Below are positions 13,001 through 25,454 of a stretch of DNA of 64,000 nt, piece after piece (position 1 is the stretch's first letter; each line of letters opens with the position of its first letter). Source of the DNA: Peromyscus leucopus (taxonomy: Eukaryota; Chordata; Mammalia; Rodentia; Cricetidae); NCBI RefSeq assembly GCF_004664715.2, contig NC_051066.1, positions 78,809,735 to 78,873,734 on the forward strand. Direction: 5' to 3'. Both the position numbers and the translations under genes were made by a program. The notes beneath the pieces are model-generated. The model was not told the DNA's origin, ran no database searches, and saw only the letters and a list, made by a program, of their open reading frames with translations.

Positions 13001-14065
13001 GCTCAGACTTATCTAACTGCATGTAGGCATGTCCACCCATAGTCCATGGCTCACAGGCTCCCCGTGATTGATAGCTAGGAATGTATCCCAACACAGCATC
13101 ACACACTTGCTTAGCAACTTGATTGGCTCTCGAGGGTGAACGCTGTAGACGACAGTGGCATGCGTGTCTTTCCTTAGCCCTGCTCCTCTGAAGAAACTCT
13201 GGTGTTTCCCTTTCAGGCCCCCCTAGGCCTCCCCTTACCTGACGGCCTCTGCTGCTGTAGAACACTGAGCACTTGTGGGATTCTGCATTCCCACCATAGC
13301 TGCGCACTGCAGACTGCGCATCAAGTTACACTGGAAACTAGCACGTGAACATCCACTGTAAGTGCTCAGAACCCCCAAGAGATAGTCAGCACACGGCGGG
13401 TGCCATCTGACCCCAGCCTAATGCTCCGCCTGGAACTTCTGCAGGATCTAATTCTAAAGCCCCCCCCCTCAAGATCTCACTTGCTTTCTGGTTGTTCAGA
13501 TGTGTACAGTAGCAGAACTTGAGACCTTAAGATCAGGAGGGTAGGAATGAGGAAGGAAATGACAATGTTCAGTGACTACTGCCCCCCCCCAGCTTGTCCT
13601 GTTCTTTCTAGATACAGCCCAGACCTCACATGGTTAGAGTGCAACCCTTGTCTGGTCAAATGTGGAAAGGTTCTATCCGCTACGTCTCTGTATGAAGGCT
13701 GGGATGCAGTAGGATTCCCCGGAAATTCACGTCTTTCTGTGTTGGGCTGGTTTGACATAAATCTCTCTTCCCAAAGCCACTGTATACACGGTCCCAGGTC
13801 CAGCCATAAAGAAGGTATCTTATTATGGCCCTCCACCCTTCCGAAGCTCTGTTCTCAATGCACTCCCGACTGACTCCATCAGATCTGTGTAACTGTTTCC
13901 TTCCCCCACCTTTTCTACTTCAAATCAAAGAACTCACCCTTGTCCTTACTTCTAAATTTACTCCCTTGAGGACAAAGCAAGGGTCAGCTCATTCTGACCT
14001 CCTTGTCCAAGCACTGGGACTCCTAGCTTCCAAAATCTGCACCCTTAGGGCTACCCAGCTCAAAG

Positions 14066-14068
<3 letters not shown>
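13001..14068. other. Intergenic, nothing recognised
   Basis: Two short C runs (about 13458 and 13582). No gene. Confidence 0.45.

Positions 14069-14116
<48 letters not shown>
14069..14116 (+). repeat. (AG)n microsatellite
   Basis: An uninterrupted GA dinucleotide run. Confidence 0.95.
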
Positions 14117-14118
<2 letters not shown>

Positions 14119-15039
14119 TCATTTGATGTGGTGACTCTGTCATCCCTGCCTTTTCATAGTCCTGGCCCCACACCACTCTCCTGCTCACTCCCTCACCCTG
14201 CGTTTCCTTGGTTGAGCGTCCATGGATGGGTGCAAGCTAACCTTCCCAGCTTCACTTGAGGCTGAAGCAGGAGGGGAGGGTGGGGCATTACCTTTCTTTC
14301 TAAATTCCTGGCTGCTTAGGGTGGGCCAGGTCAGTGCGGCCTCAGGTCCCCAATAGAAAGAGAAAGGGAGAGCGAGCAGAGCTGTAAAGGCTGTTGTTAC
14401 ATGGTTTCCCTTCAGCCCCAGAAATAGAAAGCCAGACTTCCGACATGCACAGCTCCTGTGCAAACCACTAGACCACACTGCCAGATAAGAAAAATGTTAC
14501 ATTGTGTCATACTTCCTTCATGGGCTGCAGCTTCTGCAAATGGCCCTGTGTGTTAGAGAGCCTCACTGGGGAATGAGGATTTAGGGGGAAGAGAAGAAAG
14601 ACAGCGGAGACTTGTCCTCTCTGGTATTTCTGGTATTACAAGCTCATGGTTAACCAGTAAAGGAAAGGGGAGCTCATGAACGAGCATGAGCGAGCTAACT
14701 TAATTATTTGCATGTATTAGAGAAGGAAACCAACTGGGCCCCCTGCAAACAGGGAATCTGCTAGCTTAGCCCTGTGTCCTTGGCATTTTCAGTACCCACA
14801 TAGGTATTTATCAAGTACCTGCAGGGTGCCAGCTGCCACAGTAATACTGCAGACTTTGGGTGCAGAACAAGGTGGTGGCCCCAAGTCAGAATCACCTAGA
14901 TTCCACCTCTGGGCTCAGTACCCCTGCACCACGGAAATAATTTCCCTTCATTCTTCTCCCAGAGCAGCCTCGGCAGGCTTCCGCGTTGTCAGCCGCCGTA
15001 GGAAGAGTGATGGCCTGGGTGTTGACAGGCTCCTAATTG

Positions 15040-15490
15040 GAAGGTAGGAGGTGCCGCCAGAGATCAGCTATAAAAGTTATCTTTGGATGGGGGTGGGCTG
15101 CTGACGCTTGGAAGAGACTTAGGGGTGAGGTGGGGTGAGCTGTCAGCCTGGGACACGGCCTGGCCTGGCAGACAGTTGATGCATGCAGGAGGAGGCAGCT
15201 GATAGACGGGGCCATTTCCAGGAATGGTAACAATAGTGTGCATGTCAGACTTCAGGAGCCAAAGTGTTCACAAGGGGCTGAGGTGCAGGGAAAGAGAGCC
15301 TGTAGTGGTCCTGAGGACTCGGGCCTGGGAGAGCTGTTGAAAAGAGCTTTGTGGCAAAGACAAGGAGAAAGAGCCTCGGGGGTCTCCCTCTAGTCAGTCA
15401 GTCAAAAGTCAGATGCTCCTGAGTGGCTTTTGTGCGCTTACAACTGTTCCAGGTCCTGAGGGGTTCAGAAGAAGAGCCAGGTGAGAAAGA
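15040..15490 (+). promoter_or_regulatory. Weak candidate for the LMO2 distal promoter or exon
   Basis: A tataaaag motif (about 15070) sits beside ttatct. CAGCTG and GATA motifs lie at about 15198-15206, and a donor-like ccag|gtgaga lies near 15480. In human the distal promoter is roughly 20-22 kb upstream of the proximal one, as I recall, which would fall near here. This is an inference with no direct support. Confidence 0.2.
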
Positions 15491-15554
15491 CTATAACATT
15501 TACTTCAGAGATGATCCAATCTATACACTGCAGTTATCGATGGTTAAGACGATG

Positions 15555-15720
15555 CCCGTGCATTATGTAACACTGGCCCTTGTGCAAGCGCCTTCCTGCT
15601 GTTGGCTCCTTTAAGCCTCTCAGCAGCCCCGCAACCCTGCGAAGTAGGTACTGTGGTCTCTGTTGTAGAAGGGAGGGTGATGTCGGCTCTGAGAGCCCGA
15701 GTCTTCTCACTAGGGCTGTG
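15555..15720 (-). repeat. MIR-like SINE
   Basis: Ordered weak matches: tttaagcctctcagcagccc, gaagtaggtactgtggt. Confidence 0.5.
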
Positions 15721-16007
15721 GGGCTCTGGAGCGGCTGAACCTATGTCTGTTCTGAAGTTCCTCAAACAGTTCTCTTTACTGAAAAGACAGAAGGCTTTAT
15801 TGAGCAGTACGGAAAGGTGGTGCATGCTGTCTGGTGGTGCAGAGGAGGTGTTCCAAGGGCAGACCTTGGCAAAGAGTGAGAGATGTATAGGATTTTCAGA
15901 GATACTGGAGCGTTGGAAAGTACCTAACAGGGGAGAGAGAACAGTGTGGAACCAGGTCAGAGATCTGTCGGAGTACTCCAAAGCAGAGGCTCATCACCAT
16001 TGTTGAA

Positions 16008-16105
16008 GGGCTGAGGATGTTGCCCAGTGGGTAGAGCACTTGCTTAGCATGAGCAAGGCCCTGGGTATGATGACACCCCTCCCCCCCCAGCATTACAAAA
16101 AGCAA
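16008..16105 (+). repeat. ID-like SINE
   Basis: Has gggctgaggatgttgcccag and tagagcacttgcttagcatg, with an A-rich aaataaataaa tail. Confidence 0.75.
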
Positions 16106-16998
16106 ATAAATAAAGCTGAAGACCCTGGGCCAGAGAGTGGAAAGTCTAAGTGAGGACGGGGCCATGCGGAGCTTGCTCGAGTCTGGCACTGCCCAGTGGA
16201 TTGTCTCTGGTGATCCTCACAAAGCATACTTGGCATGGGAGGGCCTGGTACAAGGGTGAAGGCTCTGGGCCGGCAGATAGACAATCACGCCAACAGGCAG
16301 GTGAACCTTTCCACTATGTCTGTGGATATGCAACCCTTAAAGAGCAGCAGTGTTCAGAACGAAGGGGCCCCTCAGGCTGTGGGATGGGCTTTGCTGTCTG
16401 TCCACAAGGGCCTGTGGGTGTCCTGGCAGAGTGGGCAAGTGGCAGGGGCACCAGGTGCTAGGGTACCAGGGCCTCCTGAGAAGGAACAGGTGCGAAGCGG
16501 AGCAATTAGCCCAGAGGCGTCAGTGGGACAGACAGGCTGCATTTGATAGGAGCCGCCGGATTACATCACCTGCTGGTGGGCAGGCTTCATTAAGTCTCCG
16601 TGCACACGGGACGGCAAGGAAACTTGCTTCTTCTTCTTCTTCTTCTTCAAGGAGCCAGAGGACACGGCAATTAAAATAGTTTTTAAAAATCAAAACATTC
16701 TGAAGGGGGTCGGAGCCTTCAAGCCTCTCCCATGGTGTTCTGGGCACTCTAGCTTCTCTCGAGAAGGGAGGGAGAGCGGGCGTTGCAGATGCTGAGACTT
16801 GGAGAAGCCTGGGGTGAGGCAGGTGTGCACTGTGTGAGCTGGCAGCTGCTAATGTCTTTGGGAACTGCTAATTTAGCCTTCTGTACCACCAGCCACAAAA
16901 GGGGGACCACTCAACTACCCCCAAAGAGGCTGATGTTTACCTCGACCTCAGTCTCTGTCTCTGTGACTGCCTCTGACCCCTGCTTCCCCCTCCCCATG

Positions 16999-17001
<3 letters not shown>

Positions 17002-17052
<51 letters not shown>
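17002..17052 (+). repeat. (TG)n microsatellite
   Basis: Perfect TG run. Confidence 0.95.
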
Positions 17053-17053
<1 letters not shown>

Positions 17054-17655
17054 GGCTTCCTGACTTTTTCTGGAAAGTGATTGAAATTCATCACTGTCCT
17101 TCCAGGCAATAAGCTTAGATTTCATGAGGCCTGTCTCCTCACCTGTAATACAGTGGGAACTCACAAGCTAGTGTGAGAATTAGTGAGAGAAACCACAGAA
17201 GCATCTGGACAAACGATGGTACTTACTCCTCGTTCGTCATTAATGTTAATAATCCTTGCGATAATAACATCAGTTAATATTACAATTACTCCACACTGGG
17301 CAGTGCATTAGTCATGGTTCTCTAGAGGAAGAGAATCAGTAGAGTGAATAAGAATGAATGGGGATTTATTAGTTTGGTTCACATGATATTGTCTGGGTAG
17401 CCCAGCAATGGCTGTCTTACGCTGGAGCCGCCAAGAACCTGGTAGTTACTGGGTCCACCCAGCTGGATGCATCAGCAGTCTCAATCAGGTGCTGAAGGCC
17501 TGGAGGATTATTGGAAAGCACTGTTCTTCACTTCAAGGTGGAAGCCCTAATTAGGTCCCAATATCAGTGAAGGAGGGCAGTACATGAACCTCCCAGCAAG
17601 AATGAAGGCAGGCAGGTAAAAGGCAAAACTTTTCTTTTTTCATCTATTATCTGGG

Positions 17656-17764
17656 CTGCAAGCTCCACTTAGAGCACGAGACCCACACAGACACACCATT
17701 TCGTCTTCAACTATTACATGGTTTGCCATTCCTGTATTTAGACACAGAGATAGCACTGTGTTAG
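17656..17764 (-). repeat. Inverted duplicate of 18486-18594
   Basis: A 109-bp segment equal to the reverse complement of 18486-18594 with 7 mismatches and no gaps. It lies inside the rodent repeat where I would expect other sequence, so it appears to be the derived copy. Confidence 0.9.
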
Positions 17765-17826
17765 CCGCCCACACTTAGAGGGGCTCTTCCTGTTTCAAAT
17801 AATCTGGTCAAGAAACTCCCTCATAG

Positions 17827-18060
17827 GTGCTGGAGAGAGGGCTTGTCAGTAAAGATTACAAACTACTCTTGCAGAGGACTTAAGTTCTATTCCCAGCACC
17901 CACATCTGATGCCTTACAGCTGCCTATGACTCCAGCTCCAGGGGAATCCAATGCCTCTGGTCTCCAAAAGACACCTGCACTGGTAGATTTAAACACACAC
18001 ACAAACAAACAAACACCCACACTCACACACATATCTACATAATTAAAAACATAATACTTC
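17827..18060 (+). repeat. B2/B3-type SINE
   Basis: Has gtgctggagagagggcttg, ccagcacccacatctgatg and an AC-rich tail. Confidence 0.8.
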
Positions 18061-18217
18061 TTTTTTAAAAATTAAAAAAGAAACTCCGAGACAGGAATGC
18101 CAGCAGCCCTTCTTTTAGTTGATTCCAGACCTAGTGAAGTTGACAACCGAGATTAGCCATTACAGGGAGTAAGCGCCTTTGGACAGTGTCTATCTTGGTT
18201 ATTATCTTATATCCAGA

Positions 18218-18710
18218 GCCTAAGAGTGTTTGGTACATGACCAGCATTTGTTTTTGAGCTGATGAGTGAAGGAATGAAGGAAGGAAGAGCAGCCATACGT
18301 CATTTGATAACAGATACATGTTCTGAGAAATGCAGTTAGGCAATTTTGTTCTCACGCAAACCGAATGTACCCACACAAACCCTGGGCGCCATTGTCTAGT
18401 CTACACACCCAGGCCACAGGTATGGTCTCACTCCTAGGCTACAGACTCGTGTTTCATGGTACTATGCTGAAAACAGCAGGAGTTCCTAACACAGTGCTAT
18501 CTCTGTGTCTAAATATAGGAGTGGCAAACCATGTAATAGTTGGAGACGAAACGGTGTGCCCGTGTGGGTCTCCTGCTCTAAGTGGAGCTTGCAGAGTTGG
18601 AAGTTGCTCTAGGTGAGTTGGTGAGTGAGGGATGTATGTACATTTGCTGTGTGCTCCTCTAGACTTCCTAAACCCTGCACCTTTAGGCTATGCTAAATGT
18701 ATTTTTAAAA
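18218..18710. mobile_element. Ancient DNA-transposon relic, family unassigned
   Basis: Contains gttctgagaaatgcagttag, cactcctaggctacagact and tggaagttgctctaggtgag, in the order of an old mammalian non-autonomous DNA element I recognise but cannot name. The segment 18486-18594 is the probable source of the inverted copy at 17656. Confidence 0.55.
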
Positions 18711-18717
18711 TTCTCTC

Positions 18718-18906
18718 CTTGCGGGTGGAGAGATGGATCAGCAGTTACGAGCACTTGCTGCTCTTGCAGAGGACCCAGGTTCAGTTCCCAGCACCTGCAT
18801 GATAGCTCATGACCATTCTCCATAACTCCAGGTCCAAGGGATCCGATGCCCATTCTCAAGGGCACCAGACATGTACCTGGTGCACGGACATACACACAGG
18901 TGAATC
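18718..18906 (+). repeat. B2/B3-type SINE, left member of an inverted pair
   Basis: Has ggtggagagatggatcagca, cttgcagaggacccaggttc and a cacggacatacacacaggtg end. Confidence 0.9.
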
Positions 18907-18908
18907 AT

Positions 18909-18951
<43 letters not shown>

Positions 18952-18972
18952 TAAATATTTATTTATTTATTT
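18907..18972 (+). repeat. (TTTA)n microsatellite
   Basis: TTTA run with a small break at about 18951-18956. It sits between two SINEs in opposite orientation. Confidence 0.95.
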
Positions 18973-19135
18973 TATGTATGAGTGCTCTATCTGTATGGAT
19001 GCCTGCCCACCAGAAGAGGGCATCAGATACAATTACAGATGGTTGTGAGCCACCATGTGTTTGCTGAGAACTGAACTCAGGACCTCGGAAGAGCAGCCAA
19101 TGATCTTAACCGCTGAACCATCTCTCCAGTCCAAG
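18960..19135 (-). repeat. B2/B3-type SINE, right member of an inverted pair
   Basis: Antisense: ccagaagagggcatcagata, gaactgaactcaggacctcg and ctgaaccatctctccagtcc. Confidence 0.9.
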
Positions 19136-19301
19136 CAAAACATTTATACACATAAAGATAAAATAAAATTCTTTCTTGACAAAAAACTAGCTTTAGCTCA
19201 TTATAACTTCTAACTTTAAATACTTCATATTTTAACCTTTTTGGCTCTTTTGTAATAGCACCACTTAACATACAAACTGTAGGCAATAAGAATTTTTCAT
19301 C

Positions 19302-19468
19302 TTGCCAGGCATCGTATCGCATGCCTTTAATCCTAGCCTGGAGAAAGCCGAGGCAGGTTGATCTCTGTGAGCTCGAGGCCAGCCTGTTCTACATTGTGAG
19401 TGAGTTCCAGGCCATCCAGGGCTATATAATGATAAGATACTCTCTTAAAAACAAAACAAAACAGACAA
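19302..19468 (+). repeat. B1 SINE
   Basis: Has gcatgcctttaatcctagcc and gaggccagcctgttctacat, ending in an AAAC-rich tail. Confidence 0.9.
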
Positions 19469-19824
19469 GAAGATATTTTCATCTCCATATAATCTTAGGA
19501 GATGGTTGCTGCTCTATGTGCTGGCTAACATAATGTGGCCTGGCCTGCGTCTTTCTCGTCATTTTTAGGGCGTCTTCCTTGCCTGACCTGTTTCTGTTGA
19601 TCTGACACAATGTAACTGCTCACAGGCGGGTGATCTAATGCATACACAGTTAGATGCGGCTGCCTGGCCAGTGTCTGGCCAGGATAGTCACACTGGCCAG
19701 GATGGTCTGGCTGCCAGCCCATCTCCGGGATCCAGAGCGGCCGTGATCTGTTGTCCATGATACTTGACTTGCAGATGGCATGAGCTCTTGAGGGGTGGCG
19801 GCCATTTCTAATTAATTTTTTCCT

Positions 19825-19972
19825 TTTGTTTTTGTTTTGTGAGACAGGTTTTCTCTGTGTAGCCCTGGCTGTCCTGGAACTCACTTTTAAACCAGGCTGG
19901 CCTTGAATTCACAGAGATCCGCCTGCCTCTGCCTCCTGAGTGCTGGGAGGCGTGGACCACCACTGTACAGCT
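19825..19972 (-). repeat. B1 SINE
   Basis: Antisense: gagacaggttttctctgtgt, ggctgtcctggaactcactt. Confidence 0.92.
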
Positions 19973-20294
19973 CTAACTCATTGTTAAGTCCTTAGCACCC
20001 AGTAGGGCAGCTGACAGAAATGGAGTGCTCAAGTGGCTGCCGGGGGGGGGGGGACTTCAGAGGGAAGTAGAGTCTCAGGTAAATTTGTCATCTGTCCTCT
20101 GCGTTACCCAAACCTGGTCCATGTCTCCGTTTCTGTTTATTACTGACCCCTTTCTCAGTTACAAGTGTCTAAAATCCCTTGGTAGTATGGAATTTGGCTT
20201 TGTCAACCACTCACAGTCTGCCTGGACAAGTTTCTTGGCCGTCTCCAGTTTCTCCTTCCGGCAAGTCAGGAAGACCACACCACAAGCTTTACTG

Positions 20295-20425
20295 ATTCAC
20301 TTAGACAGCGTTTACTGGACATCTAGTCCACGCTGGGAGTGTTCCAGGCGGTGGAAACACACAAACGTCCATGGGAAAAACAGCACTCTCACCTGCCGGA
20401 GCTTACAAAGCAGAGCAGATGAGAG
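20295..20425 (-). repeat. L2 LINE 3' fragment
   Basis: Has tttactggacatctagtcc, gctgggagtgttccaggcgg and gagcttacaaagcag. Confidence 0.5.
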
Positions 20426-20429
20426 ACCC

Positions 20430-21385
20430 TGAGAAAACGAGCAGCATGGGATAAACCAGGTGGTCAGTCTGTGCTGTGGAGAAGACACAACCAGAGTGAG
20501 GAGAAGGGATGATCTGGTGAGGGCTGTGAATGGCTGGTTCAGGGCACGGGGGAAACCCTTTCTGATGAGCACTGGAAAAGGGGCAGGGGCGGGGGGGGGG
20601 AAAGCAGAGGCCCTAGAGTTCAGGGTCAGCAAGGTGACCATGTGACTTAAGCCATGAGCAGGAACCAAGAAGAGGGCACAGTGCTGGTTGAGTCAACCAC
20701 ATGGAAACTAGGAGAAGTGTGGCTTTTGCTCTGGCTGAGCCAGGAAAAAACTTTGGAGAGCTTCAGACAGAAGTGTGAGATTTTCTGACATGAGTTTTAA
20801 AGGGTCTCCCTGGCAGCAGCATTAATGGGCTGAAAACGGGCCGTGTGAGTGCCACACACAAGTAAGAGGCCAGCCCCATGCGCTCTCCAGGCTTAGTGTA
20901 AGGAACACGCAGGATAACGCGTACATGGGCTTGGCTAAGCCTAGCAGAAGGTAGAACTCAAGTCAGGATGGAGATCACAGCTAGTGGTCCAACCTGCCTC
21001 AGTTCCCATGGGACCTGTCATGCAGGGTGGCCCCTGTCCTTGCCCACTTACAAATCTCTAGCCTTATGCCTCTTCCCTCCACCCCTTCCCTGGTGATGCT
21101 CCCCATTGTGACAGCTTCACCCCCTCCTTCTCCTACCCTGGTCCCACAGAAATGCAGCATCACTCACACTTCTTCCCCATTCAGAAGTCCCTAACGGGCC
21201 AATGGCTCCTTAAATCACAATCAGGAAGACTGGTCTTCAGGGCCTCGGGCAATGTGATGCTTTCCTGCCCATTGCTTCTGCTACCTTGGAGATGGACAGC
21301 CATGAAGGAACAGAACTGGACACAGTGTGTAACTACAGTCAGAATCACAGAGGAAACTGCCCAGGGATGGAAAACCAACCTTCAC
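20430..21385. other. Intergenic, nothing recognised
   Basis: G runs at about 20589-20600. No gene. Confidence 0.45.
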
Positions 21386-21390
21386 AAGCC

Positions 21391-21658
21391 TTTACCCCGT
21401 ACACCCTGATCACAGTGGACACATGCCCTTACCCCATACACCCTGATCACAGTGGACACATGCATGCCCTTACCCCATACACCCTGATCACAGTGGACAC
21501 ATGCCCTTACCCCATACACCCTGATCACAGTGGACACATGCATGCCCTTACCCCATACACCCTGCCCACAGTGGACACATGCATGCCCTTACCCCATACA
21601 CCCTGCCCACAGTGGACACAAGCCCTTACCCCGTACACCCTGCCCACAGTGGACACAT
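21391..21658 (+). repeat. Minisatellite, seven copies of a 37/41-bp unit
   Basis: Each unit contains cccttaccccatacaccctg then cacagtggacacatg. Units of 37 and 41 bp differ by an extra catg. Later copies carry gcccacag in place of gatcacag, which suggests block-wise expansion. Confidence 0.95.
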
Positions 21659-22226
21659 ATCCCTGGCCATTCCTGCCTCTCTTCTCCCATTGTGTTACCA
21701 TAGATACAACAACCATGAATCTTTCCTTAAAGCTCCAGAATGGTTTGGTTCCCCAAATTAGTTTCCTTTTATTGCTCTATTCTCCCTTGGTTCCTACCCA
21801 TGGGGGCCCCTCACACAAAACAAAACGCCTTCACTAGTTCTGATGAGAGACCCAGGCTCCAGGTCATGGTTTTCCTGCCTCAGGTGCCTCTGTTTTTCCA
21901 TTCTGCTGTCTCCTTCCAGCGTGGCTCACTTCACAAAGCATGAGTGCCAAACTGAGGGCAGATAATAAGTGAGACCTGCTGGCTACAGGGAGAAGAGCCA
22001 AGTCCATGACAGTATATTTCTACCAACCTGGAAGCCAGATCCTGCCTCCCCTAAAACAGCCACTGGTTATGAGGGATTTAAAGGCCGGCTGATTTCTCCC
22101 ACAGAAGGACAGAGAGATTGGCTCCAGGAGAGACACTACTACTGTGTAGATCTTGGAGAAGACAAAGAAAACCTGGTCCCCAACCCCAGTGGTCTAAAAT
22201 AGAATGCCTGAGGCTAGCTATCCTTG

Positions 22227-22231
22227 ACACA

Positions 22232-22288
<57 letters not shown>
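22227..22288 (+). repeat. (AC)n microsatellite
   Basis: AC run with one AT interruption. Confidence 0.95.
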
Positions 22289-22290
<2 letters not shown>

Positions 22291-24301
22291 CAAAGCATAG
22301 ACAGCTGCACGAAGCAGTGAGACACAGATGTCCTCTGTTCTTGTGAATGGGCAGCCACAAATGCTGTTCTGGAACCTTAAAACGTGAAAATGTGATTGTA
22401 AACCTTTGAGTTATCACTACCCAGCTCTGCCTGATATGGATGATGGCTGTGTCTGGGACACTGTTTCCTTACCCAGTGCCAGGACACCTGGGCAGCACAG
22501 TGTCATCCCTATCTGTTCAGAATATATAACCCTTCTGCTACAACACCATAGGCCAGGAGCATTCTGTTATCCCGAGCAGCTATCGGGACAAACAAAAGGC
22601 AATGCCTTTGAGCTTTTGGACCCACTCTTGTCTTCCAGCTGTTTTTATCAGAATTATGGTGCCCAGTTGGGAGCCCAGTATAGAACTAAATGTGCCCTCA
22701 AGTGCCCGTTCCACTTTGTGCATCTTTGTATGCCTCTGTGACCTGAGTCTGACTTAACAGTTGTGCTGGCCTGGGCTGTACCATCACATTGCAGGTGTCC
22801 AACCACACCTGTGCACCTAGAGGAAGACCACCCAGTAATCCACACGATAGACCAAAGTGTCCCGACCAGGGCACAGAGATCTACTCCTAGGGGCCCTGCT
22901 GCAAGTGTCATATACCTGGACAGAGTTGGCACCAGATGGACCATCCAAGACCATCCAAGTTGTGACTCCCCCCCCCCTCCACATTGGGCACAATGCTCCT
23001 CACTCTACTCTCACCAAAACTTCCTTCCTCGGGCCTCCAAAGAAAGCCCACTGCTTAAGGCTATCCTAGACTAATAAGTATGTACACAGGGCTGGAACTA
23101 TATCCGACTTCATGAAGTGCTGGAGCTGTTATTCTTCCCCCAAGACCCTCACCCTACCAATAAGCAAGCCCTTCCCATATTATACCACAAACCATCAAAA
23201 CCAGGTGCTGCTGGCGGAGTCCCCTAGGCTCCACCCTTCTCTATGCAGGGACAGACTGATAGGACTTTGTCATAAAATCTGGCCCCTAGCCCTGAGTCCT
23301 GGTTGTGTATCTAATCCCAACATACATGTCAGTGTTTGCGTCTTCCTTAGCGTGAAGGGCACAGCTAACGGTATTGAGCCGCACATATTAAACAAACCTA
23401 AGGTTAGGGTCCCAGAGGAGCCTGGCTCACCTGTGCCAGTCTGCCAGCTCCTGCTGAGGTCTCACCACTTCTCAAACTCAGACTGTACATGGCTGACTTT
23501 GACAAGGGCTTTAACATTATTTTGACACTTTGCAATTGAATTGCGCTCTTGCAATACCCTAGTCTGAGGAAGTCGTGACCCCTTTCCTACCCATTGCTCG
23601 GAGTATAAGTGTGGGTCAGAAGGGCACCACTAAGGGCTTGCAATGTGGTCACACTTGGAAACCAGCAGAAGCGGCAGAGAAAAGCCCATGGTTCTATCGG
23701 CCTGCACAACACAAACAGCAGTGGCACTCGGTGCTCCTACCAAAGAGCCCAAAGAAGCTGGCTGCAGAAGACTTGACAGCTGTCTGGGGAAGAGTACCAG
23801 CCCTCGAGCGACATAGAGCATCCTCCTGCATGTGGATAAACTTTGCAAGCGAAGGTCCATGTAGCCCAGCGGATGTACTACCAAATCAAAGGCAAATTTC
23901 ATATGCCGTAGATTGAACTCCCTAAGGCTTGGATGTCTTCCGCAGCCTGGCATGATATTGCTTCAGGGGTCTTCCTGCCTACAGGTAGCTTTCCTGTACT
24001 AAGATGGCTACCTGATATTGGTACCATCTTCATGTAAGTTGTGCTAGCAAGAATCATGACTTACTGAGCTGAATGCTAGAGAGCGAGTTGTGGAGAAATT
24101 GAGCTGGGTGCACAAAGTTGCACACAGCAAAAGGACAACTCCAAACTGCCAACTTCCACTGAGGCAGAAACCATCAGCCGCTCCTGCTCTTCCCAATTCT
24201 GACTTACCTAAGAAGTCTCGTGCAAGGTACTCGCACTTTCACTTTTTTAAAAACTTTTCTTAATTTTCATTTTATGTGTATTTGTGTTTGCATGCATGCA
24301 T
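22289..24301. other. Intergenic, nothing recognised
   Basis: Unique-looking sequence. Open frames here are short and lack family resemblance. Confidence 0.45.
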
Positions 24302-24306
24302 ACACA

Positions 24307-24353
<47 letters not shown>
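24302..24353 (+). repeat. (AC)n microsatellite
   Basis: AC run with an AT interruption near the start, preceded by a ttttcattttatgtgta remnant of a SINE tail. Confidence 0.95.
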
Positions 24354-24355
<2 letters not shown>

Positions 24356-25044
24356 CTTCCTGTCTGTTATCTGTACCCCTGGGGCCAGGCTCTCTTTCTC
24401 TTCTGCTGGGTCCTGCAGGGCTTCATCCTGGAAACCTGACAGGGCTGGTAAGGGAGTGAAGAAAGAAGGACAGACACACAGACACACGTGCACAGAGCAG
24501 CTGGGCTCAGGTGGGCTGTGCTCACGCTGAGGGAGTGCATCTGCTGTTCCAGGAGAGCCTAGAACTTCAGAGCTCTTATTATGTGTAGCAGGGTTAGCTA
24601 ACCTCAGTAGAGGTCTCCAGGCTAGCAGCCCCATGTGCAGTCTTCTGAGGAGGAAGCTGCAGTTCGTAGTTTTTGCACATAGCCAACATGCGCATTGTTG
24701 GCATTGTTGGCCTTGACCAGGGGAAGACATTGCCGTCCCTCTGAGCTTCACATCCTCACCATGGGGAAGTCTTTGCCACTCCCATGGATCTGAAGCAAGG
24801 GGTTCTTTACATGGCTGTGCCCATGTCAAATCATTCACTCAGGATTTCATCAGTTTTAACACATTCACTCAGGGCTTCCTCTACTCCCCATACTCTTCCA
24901 AATGTCAGGAGACCCTCTTGTCAGGGGACTCCTCCCCGTAGACTCCGCTGGATGCCTATGCTCATATCAGAATAAACTTCCCACTTACAGTCACTGTCTC
25001 AGAAGTGGTGTGTTTTGACCATGCATGCCTTTAAACAGGGAGAG

Positions 25045-25290
25045 CGCTGGAGCACAGCAGAGTCAAGAAACCTGGGTTTAAATTCCATCTCATGTATGTC
25101 TGCAACTCTGGGCATCTGTTAATAAACTTCTCTGACTCTCAGTTTTCCTAGCTGTTTTCCTAGACAAAATTGCATAAGTCTACCACTGATTTCAGAAGAC
25201 TGTCAGGGATTAAGTAACACAAGCATTAAAAACAAAACAACAACAACAAAAACAACCCTGGCATATAATAGGTTCTCAATAAAAATATAG
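25045..25290 (+). repeat. MIR SINE
   Basis: Has aacctgggtttaaattcc, ctctgactctcagttttcc and a terminal ggcatataataggttctcaa. Confidence 0.65.
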
Positions 25291-25454
25291 CAATTGTTTA
25301 TAACAATAGGTAAATGTTTTTATAAATGCCATCTTCTGTCTGAAGTACTCAAAGCCAAACCCAGCAAATACCACTTCCTAGATAATATGGCCTTTTTGTT
25401 GAGTTTTATTTCCTTTTGAAAAGTAAAATTTTGGAAGACTTCATTGTGGGATTG

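Larger units (their letters stand above)
17306..18170. mobile_element. Rodent LTR-like interspersed repeat, interrupted twice
   Basis: Left part gttctctagaggaagagaat...gggatttattag; right part ttagttgattccagacctag...gaagttgacaaccgagat. I recognise this as an abundant rodent repeat but cannot name the subfamily. It contains a 109-bp foreign segment (17656-17764) and a B2/B3-type SINE (17827-18060). Confidence 0.6.

Noticed and set aside
21391..21658. CRISPR-like regular array
   Set aside because: Units are contiguous without unique spacers; a minisatellite in a mammalian genome.
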